Shown here: positions 12,403 to 27,184 of the stretch, piece after piece | Numbering within the stretch: position 1 is the stretch's first letter | How the letters are laid out: each line of letters begins with the position of its first letter | Source: Lota lota | Lineage: Eukaryota > Chordata > Actinopteri > Gadiformes > Lotidae | Assembly (NCBI GenBank): GCA_026745465.1 | Contig: JACYXH010000472.1 | Location: forward strand, 1,236,001-1,300,000 | Direction of reading: 5' to 3' | Length of the DNA: 64,000 nt | The notes under the pieces: model-generated | What the model saw: the letters and a program-made list of their open reading frames with translations, nothing else | What the model was told of the DNA's origin: nothing | Database searches by the model: none | Made by a program: the position numbers and the translations under genes

Positions 12403-15400
12403 ATGTGAATGGGCGTAGTGGATTTCTCAGGGAGCAGGAACATTGTAGTAAAAGAGAGTCAAAAAGAGCCCAAACTGTTGGACATAAAACCAGTAGGGCC
12501 TGGTCCTCATCAGCCACATTGGTATTGACTGACCGCAGGCTTCCCAGCCAGCTTCGGAAGGGAAACTGTGTGTCTCTCTTCCTGAGGGTGGACGTATTGG
12601 AAGAGAAGTCCACACTTGTTCACAGTTCAAACATGGATTAGGCACGGTCGTCCCTCTGTATCATGTTCAATGGCTGTACCCTCCACTTCCCCTTCCCACT
12701 CCAGGCAATAGACCCCCCCCATCTCTGCCCATACCCGATGGTATTGATTGTGCTCTGTATGGATTATCAACCATGTGGTGTGATTAGCTTATGTTGGGGG
12801 CTAGGGGGTGCTTTTAACGTATTATTTTTCTCAGGCGCTCGGGTCATTTGAGAGTTATTACAGTGAGTGGTGGATTAATGGGCTGACCTACTGTATGAGC
12901 AGTGTAATACAGAGATGTCATTAGCCTTTGACATAAGGGCTCTGTGTCATTCTCACCCTCACCAGTGTTACATCTACAGGCTGCTGTGAGGAATTATTTT
13001 CGAACCACTGAGATGTTTATCTGTCTTAAGTCTCTTGTGTGTTTATAGGGTACTACATTTTTCTTTCAGGGATATAAGATGTATTGCTTATCATCGTATA
13101 AGTTGGAGTGCCCATGTGTCTTAATTACACCCTTTTATGAGAGGCTTTTCAATTCAAACAATAATAAATAGCCTCTACTATCACAGATAAAGGATAGCAA
13201 GCCTTTAGTAACTATTTTCTTGCCATAAGCGCATACTGTGAAGTAGTTTACAACCAGTAGGAGCCATTCAGATAATGAGCTATTGATTGAATGAAACGGT
13301 TGATCTGGTTTTGGTTCTGAACTGGGATTCAGGTTCTACATTAACACAGTACACCCTCTATTTGAGAGTTGACATCTTTTTTTTTTTTCTTGCAAAATAT
13401 GGCAACGTTATCAATCCACTGACAAAGTATCGTTAGGTTACAAACAACGGCCCCTGGTTGCTTATCAATAAGAATATCATTCAATAGGGATGTGGTCAGA
13501 GGCTTCACTCTGGTCAGTCATGAACCCTTAGTTTTATTCAGCAGACGCTATGCTACTCTATCGCAGTTCTCAAGTCATTAGTAGAAGTTTCAATGGTGTA
13601 GTAGGTGTATGTGTAGTATGAGTGGTGGTGTATTATAAGACTGCTCACCAGACGACCTCGCCCCCACCCAACCAACCAGTGTTCAGTCCCTCTCTGCCCA
13701 TCCAGCAGCCGCTGTGAGTCCAGCAGCCAGCGAGTGAACGGGCTGTAAAAGCCTCGCAGGGCTCCTATGTGCGGTATGGGTTATGCTCCATATAGTTTAA
13801 TGATGCACCAGAGCGGCCCATATATTTCTCTCCTTATGTGAGATTCACTCTGTTCTCATGTGCTTTTCATAAACCGAGAGGGTACCGTTGGAGTATGCGG
13901 TAACCTCCCTTGTTTTATTCTTTTATTTATTTAAAAAAATTTTGTTTGTTATTGGAAATGCATTTCATGAACTGTACTGTACTCCTGCTCTACCTGAGAG
14001 CCAATGTTGAGATCAGGGTGGATTGCAGTTTTCTTTTAGTTGCAGTATTTGGTCTAATGTGACTGCAGAATGAGCGTTTGTCATTTTTATTCAATTTTGT
14101 AATGATTGGTTTTTCAGGTTTTTAAAATATTTATTTAATTGTTCAATGATCTAACATTTGGTACTTTATTGATTAAATGTTTCATTGCACTTTATTTTAT
14201 AATCCATTTTTAAACATTTAAGTTAAAAGTCGGTGATTACTTATTAAAAATAGCATTGTTCTAGTTTCATACCCACGGTTCCCATCCATGTTTGGCTGTG
14301 AGCCATGGAGACTGCAGATAGTTTGTACCACTTGTCACAACACATGTATTCCAACCCTTCCTTAATGGAACCCCAAGCTGCTCGCGGGAGAGATGATAGG
14401 CTCTTCCCATGCAACCCACCACAACACGCCTCACAATTGGATCCAAATGTGGTAAATAAGGCGGCGTGCGTTTCAGCCGTATGGATGTAACCCCAGACGG
14501 TTACCACCACATGATACTGACGATCGAGCTCACGCTGCACTTGAAATGCCTTTCTAAACACACAAGGGTGTTGACAGGCCCAGGCGCTTTTCTTGTACAT
14601 TTTCTTGTACGTTTCTTTCCTGCCCTGCTCTGGGCGGCCGGGGGGTTGATTGTGGTGTGTGGTGGTCTCTTGGGGGTAAGGATGCATTGTGATTAAACCG
14701 AAACATCCCAGTGACATCCTGAGCATGTCCTGCTACTGGGAGAAACTCGAACTTGTCGTAGGCTAATACTTCTCGTAGGCCAATGAAACGAAGATGTTGC
14801 TTTTTTTATTTGGCTGTACTCTCTTCTGCTGTGGATCTAGCTTCATGCTAGGGCTACGCTGTGTGATTTAATCACAGTGTAATGTTTAAGGTTGTTCCAT
14901 TTTTAATGGTATTTTAGTGCTTCATGGACAGGACAAGGAGATAAGAGAGGACTGTGGGTCGAAGGAGAGAAGGAAAGACATGTAGAATCAAGCCCTGCTC
15001 GCTGCAAGGCCTATTGCCTACACGGTTAGCGCACTAGCGAGTTTAGCCACCAAGCCGCATCTTATTAGTTTTGTTTAAAATACTGTCTAATTTTGTTCCT
15101 TGAATTGCTAAATACTTGGTGTTCAGACCTTTCATATGCAAGTGGAGGACCTTCTAGGTTAAAACATTTCTCCATGGCAACCCTCTTAATTTGCCTCATA
15201 GCAACCAGAGGAGTAACCAATGAGATCCATATCCATAGAGGTATTATTAAGGCTAGGACACTATTCTCTTCAAAGGGGTTCACAATTGCTGCAGTCAGTT
15301 ATCTTTCTGCGTGGGTTGGAGCCAGAACATTGTTGTGCTTTTTCCTTCCTGAACCTGGAGTTGTTGATAACGGTGATATGTGAGGCTCTCCTTCAGCATT

Positions 15401-15658
15401 TGCAGACCCCATCACTCATCCTATCCTGCAGTCCAGCCAGGAAAAAATAAGGATTCGTAGTTTGAAAGATCATGTATGAGCACCATGAACCCTGGAGAGG
15501 AACATAGGCCTCAGTAGGAGAACATGGCTCTGTTCTGTGATTGTCCCACCCGTTGTGCAGTACTTTTACTCAACAAGTGTGTGAATCGCCTCTTTCATCG
15601 CTGATGTCTTCCTCCAGTTTGTTAGAATGAATTCCGGCCAGTGAATGTGTGTGTATAA

Positions 15659-15661
<3 letters not shown>

Positions 15662-15753
<92 letters not shown>
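15662..15753. repeat. (CA)n microsatellite, 92 bp
   Basis: Uninterrupted CA tract. Confidence 0.97.
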
Positions 15754-15755
<2 letters not shown>

Positions 15756-16760
15756 CCTGCATGCACAATGTTATTCACATATGTTGATCTTGGCAAAGTT
15801 TGTTCTATATTGACCTGTGTGTGTGTGTTACTGTGTGTAATCAGACCTCCAGTGCATGCGTCATAGTCCCCCAGGGAACAAGCAAAACGGAAAGGGAGAC
15901 AAACTGCTGCTCCGCATACGATAGTCTCTGGTTATGCTGTGGTAATAGCAACTGTTCTTGACTGTGGATTCCACACTCGTACACACAGTACACATTCACA
16001 TCCACACACGTGGAAAAGCCAGAGAACTCACATCAATTTGGGGTGTGATCCTGCTAGCGTGGCCTTAATTGAAGGTGACGTTTCAACTTAATTTCTTTGT
16101 CCCTCTCGATATCCCAGCGCGAAACAAAACACTGGCGCTGTCAGGAAGTTGGCTGGCAGTGGTACTGAACTCTGCTAGAAAATAAAAGTCTCTAATAGCA
16201 AACCCTGTTTCGCTGCTATGGCTGGCCCGCTCTTACTGTGAAGGCCAGGCTCGCGGGGAAAGGCTTGCTGCTAGCGGGGCGACCTCTGCTCTCCCTGGTC
16301 TGTTGCATGTTCTCACCTCCTCTGTATCCAGCCTCCACCGCTGGATAATCACAGAGCAGCTCTCTCCTGCTGCTGCTGCTGCTGCGTTTTCTTCCTTTAT
16401 TCTAAACTCTGCTCTCCATTTTGTTTTCTTCCTCCTCCCTCGCCTGAAGCTCTGGCCAGCGAGGGGATTTCACAAGTTGACTTGTGTGGCCGCCCTGAGA
16501 AACGAGACGGGGTCCAAACACTTCCAGGGACCTCTCTCCTTTCTAGCTCGGTTTCCACGGGCTTAAGGAAATGAGAGCGAGAGCCGAGCGGAGGGAGGAG
16601 TGAGAACTGTATGGGAGCACACAAGCGGAGAAACAAACCTGATTTATTATCACCAGAAATCAGCTGCAGATGTCAGTCTGCTGCCTCCCTCCCTCTGCCG
16701 CCAATTACGGAACCTCACGCAGAGGTCCTCCTGGTCAGAGAGCCGGCCTGCTCACACGGG

Positions 16761-16972
16761 TACGCACATACACACACACAAACACACAGGCACATACACA
16801 CACACACACGGGCACGCACGCACACACATGCACACACACATAGGCCCACATGCACAAACACAGGCACACACAGACACACAGGCACACACCAACATACAGG
16901 CACACACAGACACACATGCACACTCAGACACACAGGCACACACAGGCACACAGAAATATAGGCCAACACACA

Positions 16973-17029
<57 letters not shown>

Positions 17030-17123
17030 ACTGTTCTTACACACATGCACACATGGAATCATGTTCACATTCATTCATACACCTACACTCAACACACTAC
17101 AAAAACAGACACACACACTTAAA
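16761..17123. repeat. interrupted CA repeat / CA-based minisatellite
   Basis: CA units are broken regularly by GG, GC and TG (forms such as CACACAGGCACA and ACAGACACACAG), with a purer CA run at 16971-17030. The short-period interruptions imply an old CA tract that re-expanded as larger units. Confidence 0.85.
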
Positions 17124-19065
17124 AATATTACAGTATAGTGTGTTCACATGCACATCTGTGCACAAACCTTGCAAAAAAATGAATGATAACTCCACAACGT
17201 GAAACATGAGTCACTTCTCCTACCTGTGTGGCGTCCCATTGGCTTCTCTACGGGACTCATAATTGGGATGTCAATGGGGGAAAGAGAAGCAGGAATGGAG
17301 GTGGAGGCGGAACCGTGGTAGAGTCAGGAATAAATATATCTTGGAAAAGATGTCGGCAAAGAACCGTGTAGCTTTAGTCCTGCTCAGCGTTCTTCCACTG
17401 CCTCTGTCATTATGGTGCATTTGAAGTTGTTAACCGTAATCACCCGAGCGTCTTCTGGATTTAGCTTAATCTCGCTGTCGATTTGTGGATTTCTTTGTTT
17501 GGATGAAGGGAAGACGATGAACCTGATAATGCCTTTTTCATGTATTTCACAGAGGGAAATAATGATTAACATTGGAATTTTTCTTCTTCTTCTTCTTCCT
17601 TTGTATGTACAGTAGGGTAGCCCCACAAAAATATGTTTAGATTGGCTTATCCCGCAACATGTGTCTGCAATGGAAAGTGTCTTACCGCCATCATTTTGGA
17701 AGCTAATGCTGGCATTCGCGAATAAATACTTTTCTTTGTTTTTTGGTGATTATACAAACAAACAAAAATGTCGTCTTGTAACATGAGTGCTTTGACATTT
17801 GAGATGTTTGAGCAGGTATTTCTCTGGTGCCCTCCCTGTGCACTATGGGAGATTATCTGAGATGCATTCATCTCTGCACATTTAGAGCTGCCCTTTCCAC
17901 TAAACACTCAGTCTGTATCCTAAGCTCACTCTATACAAGGAAGCTGGCAATTGTTAGCCTTGTTGACCCATGAAGATGGGTTATTCATTTATTGTACTAT
18001 TTAACTCAAAAGAACGCTTAACGTCGGCAAGTTTGCTCATGTAAATGAACCACCTCATTCATCATTAGTCCCAGATCGCTGAAAGCCTATTCATCTTATT
18101 GGAACAATTCAAACCAGTGATAATTATCTGACCAGTTCTAATAATGATGTGGTTAAATTGCTTAATCAACTAGATTCAGATCCAAAAGACATGAACCGTT
18201 TATACTAATAACTGATCTGCATTTTATAGATGACTTATGGTTAAGCCTACCAACACAAACGCACATACATAAACACACACATAACAAAGTGTGTAATATC
18301 TTTGACATAAAAAGTAATTAATTTTCGAAGTGACTCTTGAGATTTGGGATATTTTAGTTGAAGCTTTTCCCTGATTTTTGCTAATGCTTGTCCACCTACT
18401 TGGCCATCACGGCACCTAAAGGATCCATTTCTGCTCACACATGCTACTGTCATGTAGCAAGACCACAAGAATAGTTTTCTACCCCACAAGATAATAGCGT
18501 GGAGCTCAAGTCAGCTATTGGTTATTCTAAGTTGTGGGTTATTGGTTGACATACCAAATATGGTTGTAAGTGCTTTAAATGTACAAAGTTAAGAAGAATC
18601 ATGTTGTATTTTAGTCATGAGCCTAACTGCGGAAACGTACCTTTACAACTATATCCTATTGTTTCCTTCCCTGATTTCCATAGCATACCAGTGCATTCAT
18701 TTATTTGTGTTAAAGTTTCACATTAGCTCCAACGACGGTAGCAGCAACCATTGATGAACTCTGATTGGCTGTTTGGATGTGACGAGGAGCTAAATGCCGC
18801 TATGCCTGAGTAAAAGGTTATGATGAATGCCGAGCAGCGAAGCCTCAGCACCGTGGCAAGCTAGCCTAATCAGAGGTTAATATGTAGACTTACATTACGA
18901 GGCGAATAACGAGACTAAGTAGGGTGTTTATCGGACCACCATCATTTTGACAGACCTCCTAGCAGCACTTGCCACCGCTAGCACGGTTGGGCTAATGTAA
19001 ACACCTGAGCGTCCATAGCTGTTTGAGAAAAGACCAAACTGTAAAAACATTTAGGGGGATTAAAG

Positions 19066-19262
19066 GGTGTGTGTGTGTGTGTGTGGGTGTGCGTGTGTGT
19101 GCACGTCCATGCATGTGTATTCTTGTGTGTGTTTGTGTGTGTGCGTTCGTGTGTGTGCACGTGCGTACGCGTGTGGGCAAGTGCGTGTATGGGTATTCTT
19201 GAAGGGTATACATACTTGTGTTCATGCTTTGTGTGTGTGCATGCATAGTATGTGTGTGTGTC
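19066..19262. repeat. interrupted GT-rich tract
   Basis: GT runs with CG, CA and TC interruptions over about 200 bp, followed by GA-rich sequence to about 19370. Confidence 0.85.
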
Positions 19263-20064
19263 GCTGGTCATGTATGTCTGAGCATGTGTTCTGTATGAAA
19301 GCGAGAGAGTTAAAGAGAGAAAGAGAAAGGGTAAGAGAGAGAATAACAGACAGAGAAAATGAGAGAGAGAGTGTGTGTGGTGGGGGTCATCTGATTTATG
19401 GCTCAACTAGATTTTCTGCTGAGTTCTGTGCTTTTGAAAATAGTATTGAATTTTGTATTTTGTTTCCTCCCTCCACTCTCATTTTCTTTCCTCGTCGGAG
19501 GAGAGCAGGTCCATGAATAAATACAAGCTCTGTTTCTCCTGTACCTTCAGGGCACTGGCGCAAACCACAGACTCACACTGAATACTGTAGGGAGAACGAG
19601 GCACACACCCCGGTCCGTTTGGAGGTTTTCTGGGTGAGGTTCCTTAGAGTGGAACCCTGCTGAGCGTGGTGGAGCGGGGGAGAACCAGGGGAGTTAATAT
19701 AGAGGAGATAGTATTTGTACATCCAGATTGACTTACCACGCGGCAGTGGAACGGACAGACATGCGGTAGTAGTTTCAGCCCTGACTGTTTCCATTCAGAC
19801 TTTTATTGTGAATTAAATTCCCTCTGTCATGTATTCTGCTAGACTGTTCAAGCGTTTCCATAGTTATGAATTCATGTGCGCAACCCACAGCTCACGGGTC
19901 AAAGTTGTAATCTCCACCTTATTTCATTCTTCCAGACATAATGTAGTCTTTCGCTATCGCTCTCTATCTCTCCTTCTCTCTCGTTCACACACTCACACCA
20001 CACTTATTCTCTCTCTCGTTCTCACACACATGCTCTCTCCCACACACTCCTGGGTTCTCTATCT

Positions 20065-20186
<122 letters not shown>

Positions 20187-21524
20187 CTGTCTCTCTCTCT
20201 CTGACTCTCTGTCTCTCTCTCTCTGACTCTGACTGTCTCTGGCTCTCTCTGGCTCTCTCTCTCACACTATTGCACTCTATTTCTCTCTGTCTCTCTATTG
20301 CACTCTCTCTCGTCTTTCCTGCAACAGTCCCAGTCATCCTACGCTAGCCTTGTTGCTGACTTGGTAGGGTTTTTTACCTCTAAATGTACCATATAAATAC
20401 AGTTAAAATGAATTTAATTTAAATACTGTTGACTTTCCTACCCTTTGAGTCCAGCTCCCTACTGGTTAAAAATCTCACAACAAGAGAACTTAAACACAGA
20501 ATAGAAATACTTGAAGCAGGCACACTTTCATGGTGTACGATTCTTTTTTTTACGAGTGAACAATGTCCTCATTTGATATCCCTGTGCTGGCTAAAAACAA
20601 AGATTTTATGGAGTTGAGGAACACATTCTTAAAATAAAGGAAGCAATTTGTGTCTTGATTTTCCCTAAAATGCTATTATTATTATTATTATTAAAATAAT
20701 AACCTGAAATTGTCCATCCGAGCATCTTCAAGATAAACAAGGAATCGAACCTCAAACTGCATCATTACTTTGGATTGACCTGGCCTTTTTTCAGCCCTGT
20801 GTACAAAATTCTGAAAGTCTCAGGACACGATATCTTGCGATATGCGATATGTCTTTTATAGCATTGATTCTGCTATTCCTTTGAGACACTCGTGCAGCCT
20901 ATCTCACATGTCTCAAGTTGTGAAAGAACTTTAATGTCGACACACAACCTGACGGTGTGTATAGCGTTACAGCAAAAGGCCTCTGTAATTAGCGTAACAG
21001 TAGCCACCTCATTCAAACATGTGCTGTTCTTGAGCACGGGAAGCCGTGCCTCTGTTTACACCATTAAAGAACTAATAGGTAATAAAGCCTTGCCCCCAAA
21101 TTGATAAGTACATTTACACATCTAAGCTGTGCGTATAGATGGTGTAATTCATTTAAACTTAACGGTTAGTGGTACGTTTAGCCAACTCTTAATATTTTCA
21201 TACTCGCGATCGATACTGGAAGCGGAACCGTGGCCGTGCGGCTAATAGCCACTAAGTGACCGAGTTAATATGCATTTTCCCTCCCTCTGAGTTGTCAAGT
21301 AAACTTAAGCTAGGTTTATTAGCGCCTAAAACTCTCTGTGACACCAAACAGCCTCAAAAGTTTTTTTCTAGCAAGTTGGTTTTCGGGAACTATTTGTCAA
21401 TTCCGGGACACCCCACCACTCACTATCCGCCAACCCAATCTGACACCCCCCTTCCCCCCTAACGGCTGTTTCATGACTGATTGACCGTTTTATGAGCCCA
21501 CAGCGCGGGCCTGCCGGGTGGACA

Positions 21525-21546
21525 CCCCCCCCCCCCCCCCCCCCCC
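21525..21546. repeat. C-run
   Basis: Twenty-two C in a row. Confidence 0.9.
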
Positions 21547-22981
21547 TCTTAACCTAAACCCCCAAGAGGTCATGCTTCACAATGAATGGCGGACAAAGTG
21601 TATGGCTCACAGGTCGTTTCCTACCCATGGTCCGATGGCAGAGGACGATACAACGCCACCAGCCTGTTTTTTTCATCTTGGGGGACAGACAGCTGGACAG
21701 ATAGTACTCAAGAGAGGCCAGGTGTCTGACCAGCTCTGGTCTGTGTTCTAGGACACCATTGCAAGGTTGTTAAAGAGGGGGATTTTCAGATCCCCAAACC
21801 ACCACTGGATGAGACCGCGTCCAAAAAGAAGACTCGAAAAAAATATTGAGTCCACTGGGGGAGGGAGCTTGTGTGTAGAGCTGCTAGGGCCCTCTTTCTC
21901 TCTCTTTCTATGTCTCTCGTCCTGGCTCCACAACAACATGGTGGACATGACTTCATGTGGAGTGAAACAATAGGCTGGGCAGGTGCTACCGCCGAGCCCA
22001 GAGGCGTCAGAGACGTCTGTTCCATCTGGAGGGGAGAGGGCGGTTGGGATTAGCCCTCGATATCCCTCGCTGTCGTCTCCCATTCCCACACCTTCACAGG
22101 GAGGTGGAGGTCGGTGGTGCCGGTGGTGATGGGGGCTAGGCAACGTGGTTCTCTGAAGGTAGAAGGAATTCTTGCTTTTGCCATGATGCATTTTATGAGA
22201 AGTCAGAGTAAACGTCATTGGACAGCCCTCTTTGCCCCCCGGTCAGGCCTCTTACTGCTATAGGACATCTCTGGTTTCCATCACAAGAGGGGATACCTTA
22301 TGCACCAGCATGCATAAAAGCACCAAAGCATGCACACATACATACACACAAGCGCATAGTTTTTATACGTGCCAATATACATATCAACCTGAAAGGCACA
22401 GTTTACCGACAAACACATGGACGCAAAAGCACCGGTTTGTCAACGTTTTATATTGAACGCACAGCTCGCACGTGCTTACACACAGATATGCACATGCACG
22501 CACACACACACACACACACACACGTACACATACAAATGACAGAGCAGGTCTGGGAGCAATCAAATTGCTGCTGGTTGTAGCCCGTCTGAGGTCTGTTTTC
22601 CTGTGCGTCTGCACCTATGTACCAGGGGCTCCCGCGCAGAGCTCCAATAAAACCCCACTAATGACCCCACACCCCCCTCCCTCTTCACCCTCACCCATGC
22701 ACGGCCAGCGCTGGCACCCAGCCCTGTGCTACGGCAAAGAGGGCAACTTTACGACGCCAACACACCCCACCCCTACCCGTGATGTCATCCACATCTCACC
22801 TCATTCCAGCCTATTCCCAGAGGAGGGCCGGCCGGCCGGCCGGCATGTCAGAGAAACACAACGAGCTATTTCAAACTAGAACTCTCTAACATGTTGTTGT
22901 TGTTTTTTTTTACTCACTTACTTATTTTTGACATCACTTGCTCTGTTTTTAAGTTGTAAAGTGGGCCGCCCCGGCGACCTT

Positions 22982-23056
22982 CTCCCTCCCTCCCTCCCTC
23001 CCTCCCTCCCTCCCTCCCTCCCTCCCTCCCTCCCTCCCTCCCTCCCTCCCTCCCTC
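22982..23056. repeat. (CCCT)n tetranucleotide tract, 75 bp
   Basis: About eighteen perfect CCCT/TCCC units. It is the only long pure tetranucleotide array in the window. Confidence 0.97.
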
Positions 23057-23738
23057 TTGGCACGCTGTGGTGGTGGATATTATTATAAAGGGCTTTTCCC
23101 AAAACACGCCGCTGGTCTAATTACCGACACATTAACTGCTTCTCATCTGACGGAGTGTGCGCCGGGTGGACGGACACTCAGTCTGTGTCCGGGAGAAGGA
23201 CACTGGAATTACAGTGTTTTGGCTTGGGGAAACGAACACGTACAAAAAAATAAAAAGAGAGAAGGCAGCTCTCTGGACACAGCTTCTCCGTGTCCGAATA
23301 GGAAATGTCTTGACTTTCACTCTCACACTCGTTTCCTTTTGTGGCGATGGACTGAGAGAGGGAGAGACTGAGGAGAGAACGAAAACAAAGAAATTATGTC
23401 TGGATGCTTACAAATTTTGCAAGCGAGGAAATTAGCAGAAACAGTTTTGAGCGAATTTGTACTTTATTTTACAATCTTTTTTATATTTTGGGAAAATTGT
23501 AGATACATTTAAATAATTGTTGTTGGTGCTTTCTTTACACTCAAACTATCAGCTTCTTTAAGTGTATTTCAATGATTTGAACGTGATTCATATTGTACTC
23601 GGGATACTTTTTTTTGTACATTCCTGTTCTTTGTGTTCATGAGGTAATTGTGTAAACAAGATCCGGACAAGTGGTGTTTTTGTGATGAATGGCCACAGTT
23701 TCCCAATCTGCCCCAGGAAAAAGGAGCAGACTCACTCA

Positions 23739-23740
<2 letters not shown>

Positions 23741-23805
<65 letters not shown>
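23741..23805. repeat. (CA)n microsatellite
   Basis: CA tract of 65 bp preceded by ACTC units. Confidence 0.97.
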
Positions 23806-23807
<2 letters not shown>

Positions 23808-24008
23808 ATACTCTCAGTAAAGGGAGTGTTATAGTCACGCAACAGCTGAAACATGAAAACTGAAAAAGAAAACTGACATGTACATTTCAGAGTAAACTGC
23901 TTCCTCTTAACTGAATTGTAATGCTTTGTTTGGTTTTACAAAACATATTTGAACATGAAGGGATTCTTTTTTTATAATGCTCTAATACTTATTAAGAATA
24001 CTACAATG

Positions 24009-24052
24009 TTTTCCCATTTTAACAATGTTTTCCCATTGTTAAACTGGGAAAA
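24009..24052. repeat. 19-bp inverted repeat (hairpin) with a 6-base loop
   Basis: The left arm TTTTCCCATTTTAACAATG (24009-24027) pairs with the right arm 24034-24052 with one mismatch; the loop is 24028-24033. The start of the left arm (TTTTCCCATT) is also repeated directly across the loop, so the palindrome may have arisen by a template-switch event. Confidence 0.8.
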
Positions 24053-24445
24053 TTCAACATATTTTAAGGCCAAATAATAATGGTGTACTAAAAGTGTAAT
24101 AAAAATATTCAAATTTTGATTGATAAAACAGCAGTTTCAGGCAACAAATGTTTCCCTTATTGCGCTTCCAAAACAATATGCACGTTCAAACACACAGACA
24201 CACAGACAGACACATAGACACACACACACACGAGCACACATAAACAATGTCACAAGCACGCCCCGTCTAACACACACTAAATTACACGCGGTCAATAGTA
24301 CACACTCAGGTCTGAGCTAATGATTTGTGTACGGCGGTTTGTAGGCAGCTAATTACAGGGGAAATGGCCTCCGCTCATTTGAAAAGTATTCTGACAAGCT
24401 CTTACAACACCTACTCAATTGACTAGCGTTTGTGGCCTTCCCCCA

Positions 24446-24497
<52 letters not shown>

Positions 24498-24529
24498 TGC
24501 CACTACTTACACACACACACACACACAGG
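24446..24529. repeat. two neighbouring (CA)n tracts
   Basis: CA tract 24446-24496 and a second at about 24511-24528, split by 14 bp of unique sequence. Confidence 0.95.
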
Positions 24530-25617
24530 GATGAATGTCTCTTTCCCTATCCGTTTCAAGCAGTAGAAGCTTTCAACCAATTAAAGTACTTCAAAATTGC
24601 ACCAGACCCCAAATTACACTGGTGGAAGAGCTATCATTTCTGTTTGGTTATGAAGACATCATTGTGTGTTGTTTACATGTTGGTTTGACTTTAATTCATA
24701 ATTAAAAGTTTCCAGATGCCTTTTAGTGGTAATAATTACATAATTATCTCCTATTGTTTTAATGCAACATCATAAATTTAATAAAAAAATGTAATGTGTC
24801 GGACTCAATCACAATGTATCTTTGTCCATTTTGCTTTTTCCTAGGGATACACAGGCTTAAAAACACGCACACACGTGCACTATATGCAAATGTCACATTC
24901 GACGTGTGCCATTTAACCTCTGCGTTGTTGACCAATAATGGCATGAATCAGCTTGTTATCTTCAAAGCGCTCCTGCCTGTTAACACACACAAGGGTTAAC
25001 ACACACACACACACACACACGTACACAAATTCTACAAATCTTCATATTTCTCTTCAGTCTTTGTCCCTCTAGTGTGACTGACATGCTTCATCTAGGGGGA
25101 CCTGCTGTAGAGTTTACTGTTAGAAGAGGCTAATGCCACTGCCTCTCCTCACACACACAGCCAGTCAGCTTTTAACCTCCCACTCCCTCCAGTCGCCAGT
25201 CAGGAAACAATAGAATATATAGAATAGAAAGAAGAAAAAAAATAATATATATAAACCCTGACATACTCAAGCAAAGGGTTGAATGGGGAAGAGAAGGGGG
25301 GAGAGCATGGAGCGATGGAGTCCATTATAGAGAATGATGGCTGGAGAGGATGGAGAGAATAGACGGAGGAGGGTGGGGGGGAGGAATGAAAGGCAGAGCG
25401 GTGAGCCTCCCGACGGCCGAGCACAATGCCATGGCTGGGGTTAAGTGCTAGGATTTCAGCCGGTGGGGGATTTGGGGGTGTGTGTGTGGAGGTGGGGGGG
25501 CGGGGGTCCCTGGGTTTTTAAGCCCCTGTCCCCTAAACCCTACACTACATCTTCACTCCTACGCTGATTCACTCTCACACACACACGCACATGCCCACAC
25601 AAAGTACTGCATACCCT

Positions 25618-25653
<36 letters not shown>

Positions 25654-25941
25654 TATTCTGACTTGTGCGTACACACACACTTTCTCTCTATGTCCGTCTG
25701 ACGCATGCATAAACACAACACACACACACATACACTGCTTTCCCAAACACACACACAAAACACACATATATATGCGTCTGCCTCATACTGGCTCCAGGTT
25801 GCAGTCATCTGCCATAATCAGAATGATGATATATGGGCCCCATTTAAGGAGTGGGGCTGCTGACATGAGGGACAATGGTCCCTCACAGCATGTCCAGGAA
25901 GCAGATCATCCAGGTGCACTCTGCCTTAACGCCATGAGGTC

Positions 25942-26115
<174 letters not shown>

Positions 26116-26364
26116 TTCATCTCATTCGCTTCATCCCACTGGCTCTCTGCCTCAATATCTCAATCCATTTGTATGTCTCTGTCTTATTTCATTTATTTCT
26201 GTGGTGGCAATTCCTGTGAGCTATACATTTGAACATTTAAAAAGTATCTTACGTTGCCCTCTCTCTGCCTTCATATGATTTGCGTCCTCTAGCTCGTTCT
26301 CTGGTGACTGGGGGGCTCAGGTATGCTGAAAAAACAAGACATTTGAGCAGCTTGCTATCGGATC

Positions 26365-26405
26365 TGTGTGTGTGTGTGTGTGTGTGTGTGGGGGGGGGGG
26401 GGGGG
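26365..26405. repeat. compound (GT)n(G)n tract
   Basis: Twenty-six bp of GT run into sixteen G. Confidence 0.95.
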
Positions 26406-26965
26406 TCAGCAGGTGGAATCAGTGAGCTTGAAACAATTGTGATAATACAGTCTCTTTTCCTCCTTTCTGCATCCTTGCCTCTCTCTCCCTGTCTCTTTCT
26501 CCTACCTCTCTCTCCTCTCTCTACCTCTCGCTCTGTCCCTCTACCTCTCTCTCGCACGCTCTCTCTCTACCTCTCTCTCTGTCTACCTGACCTACCTCAG
26601 TGCAGCAAGGGACTGAGAGTTTGGCCCGAGGGACGAGAGAGATAACGGGGGTCGGGATCAAATGTGTTTTCTGTGTGTGTGTGTGTCCGGGGTGTGTGTC
26701 TGATGGCATCCATCAGCACGTCCTTACTGATGGCACACCACCTGTCAGCAGGTGATTTAGATTGAGCTGGGGAAGGGGTGGGGCCGGGGTGTGTCTCTCT
26801 GAGTACCTGTGTGCTCTACAGATACAGGTATTCATACAGACACAGGCCGAGAGAAAGAGAGTGCACACGCTAACTCACGTGCACTTCTATACATTCACAC
26901 ACGTCCCTAACGAGCTGGTTATTAATACTGTATACAAAGTATTTATAACTGTACATGCACACTTT

Positions 26966-27004
<39 letters not shown>

Positions 27005-27153
27005 AGAGAGATGTGTCACTTATACGTGTGTCTCCCCTGGAAGCAGAGACCACTTTGAGCTCATGCACCCACAAACATACAATGGCCCCCAGACACCATC
27101 ACTAAACTTTTAGGGGCCCCTCAAGGGTCTCCCGAATCCCATGCAGGTAACAG

Positions 27154-27184
<31 letters not shown>

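Larger units (their letters stand above)
15754..20064. other. non-coding upstream sequence
   Basis: Unique sequence at about 15870-16740 is more GC-rich and contains a short CTG run near 16366-16385; 17130-19050 is complex and repeat-poor. No exon or element recognised. Confidence 0.55.

Noticed and set aside
14244-14726. 160-codon minus-strand open frame
   Set aside because: No recognisable domain, signal or splice context, and the opposite strand is also open over part of it. Treated as chance.
16600-17202. Long His/Thr and Cys/Val frames over CA/GT tracts (here and at many other sites)
   Set aside because: Products of reading dinucleotide repeats, which lack stops in several frames.
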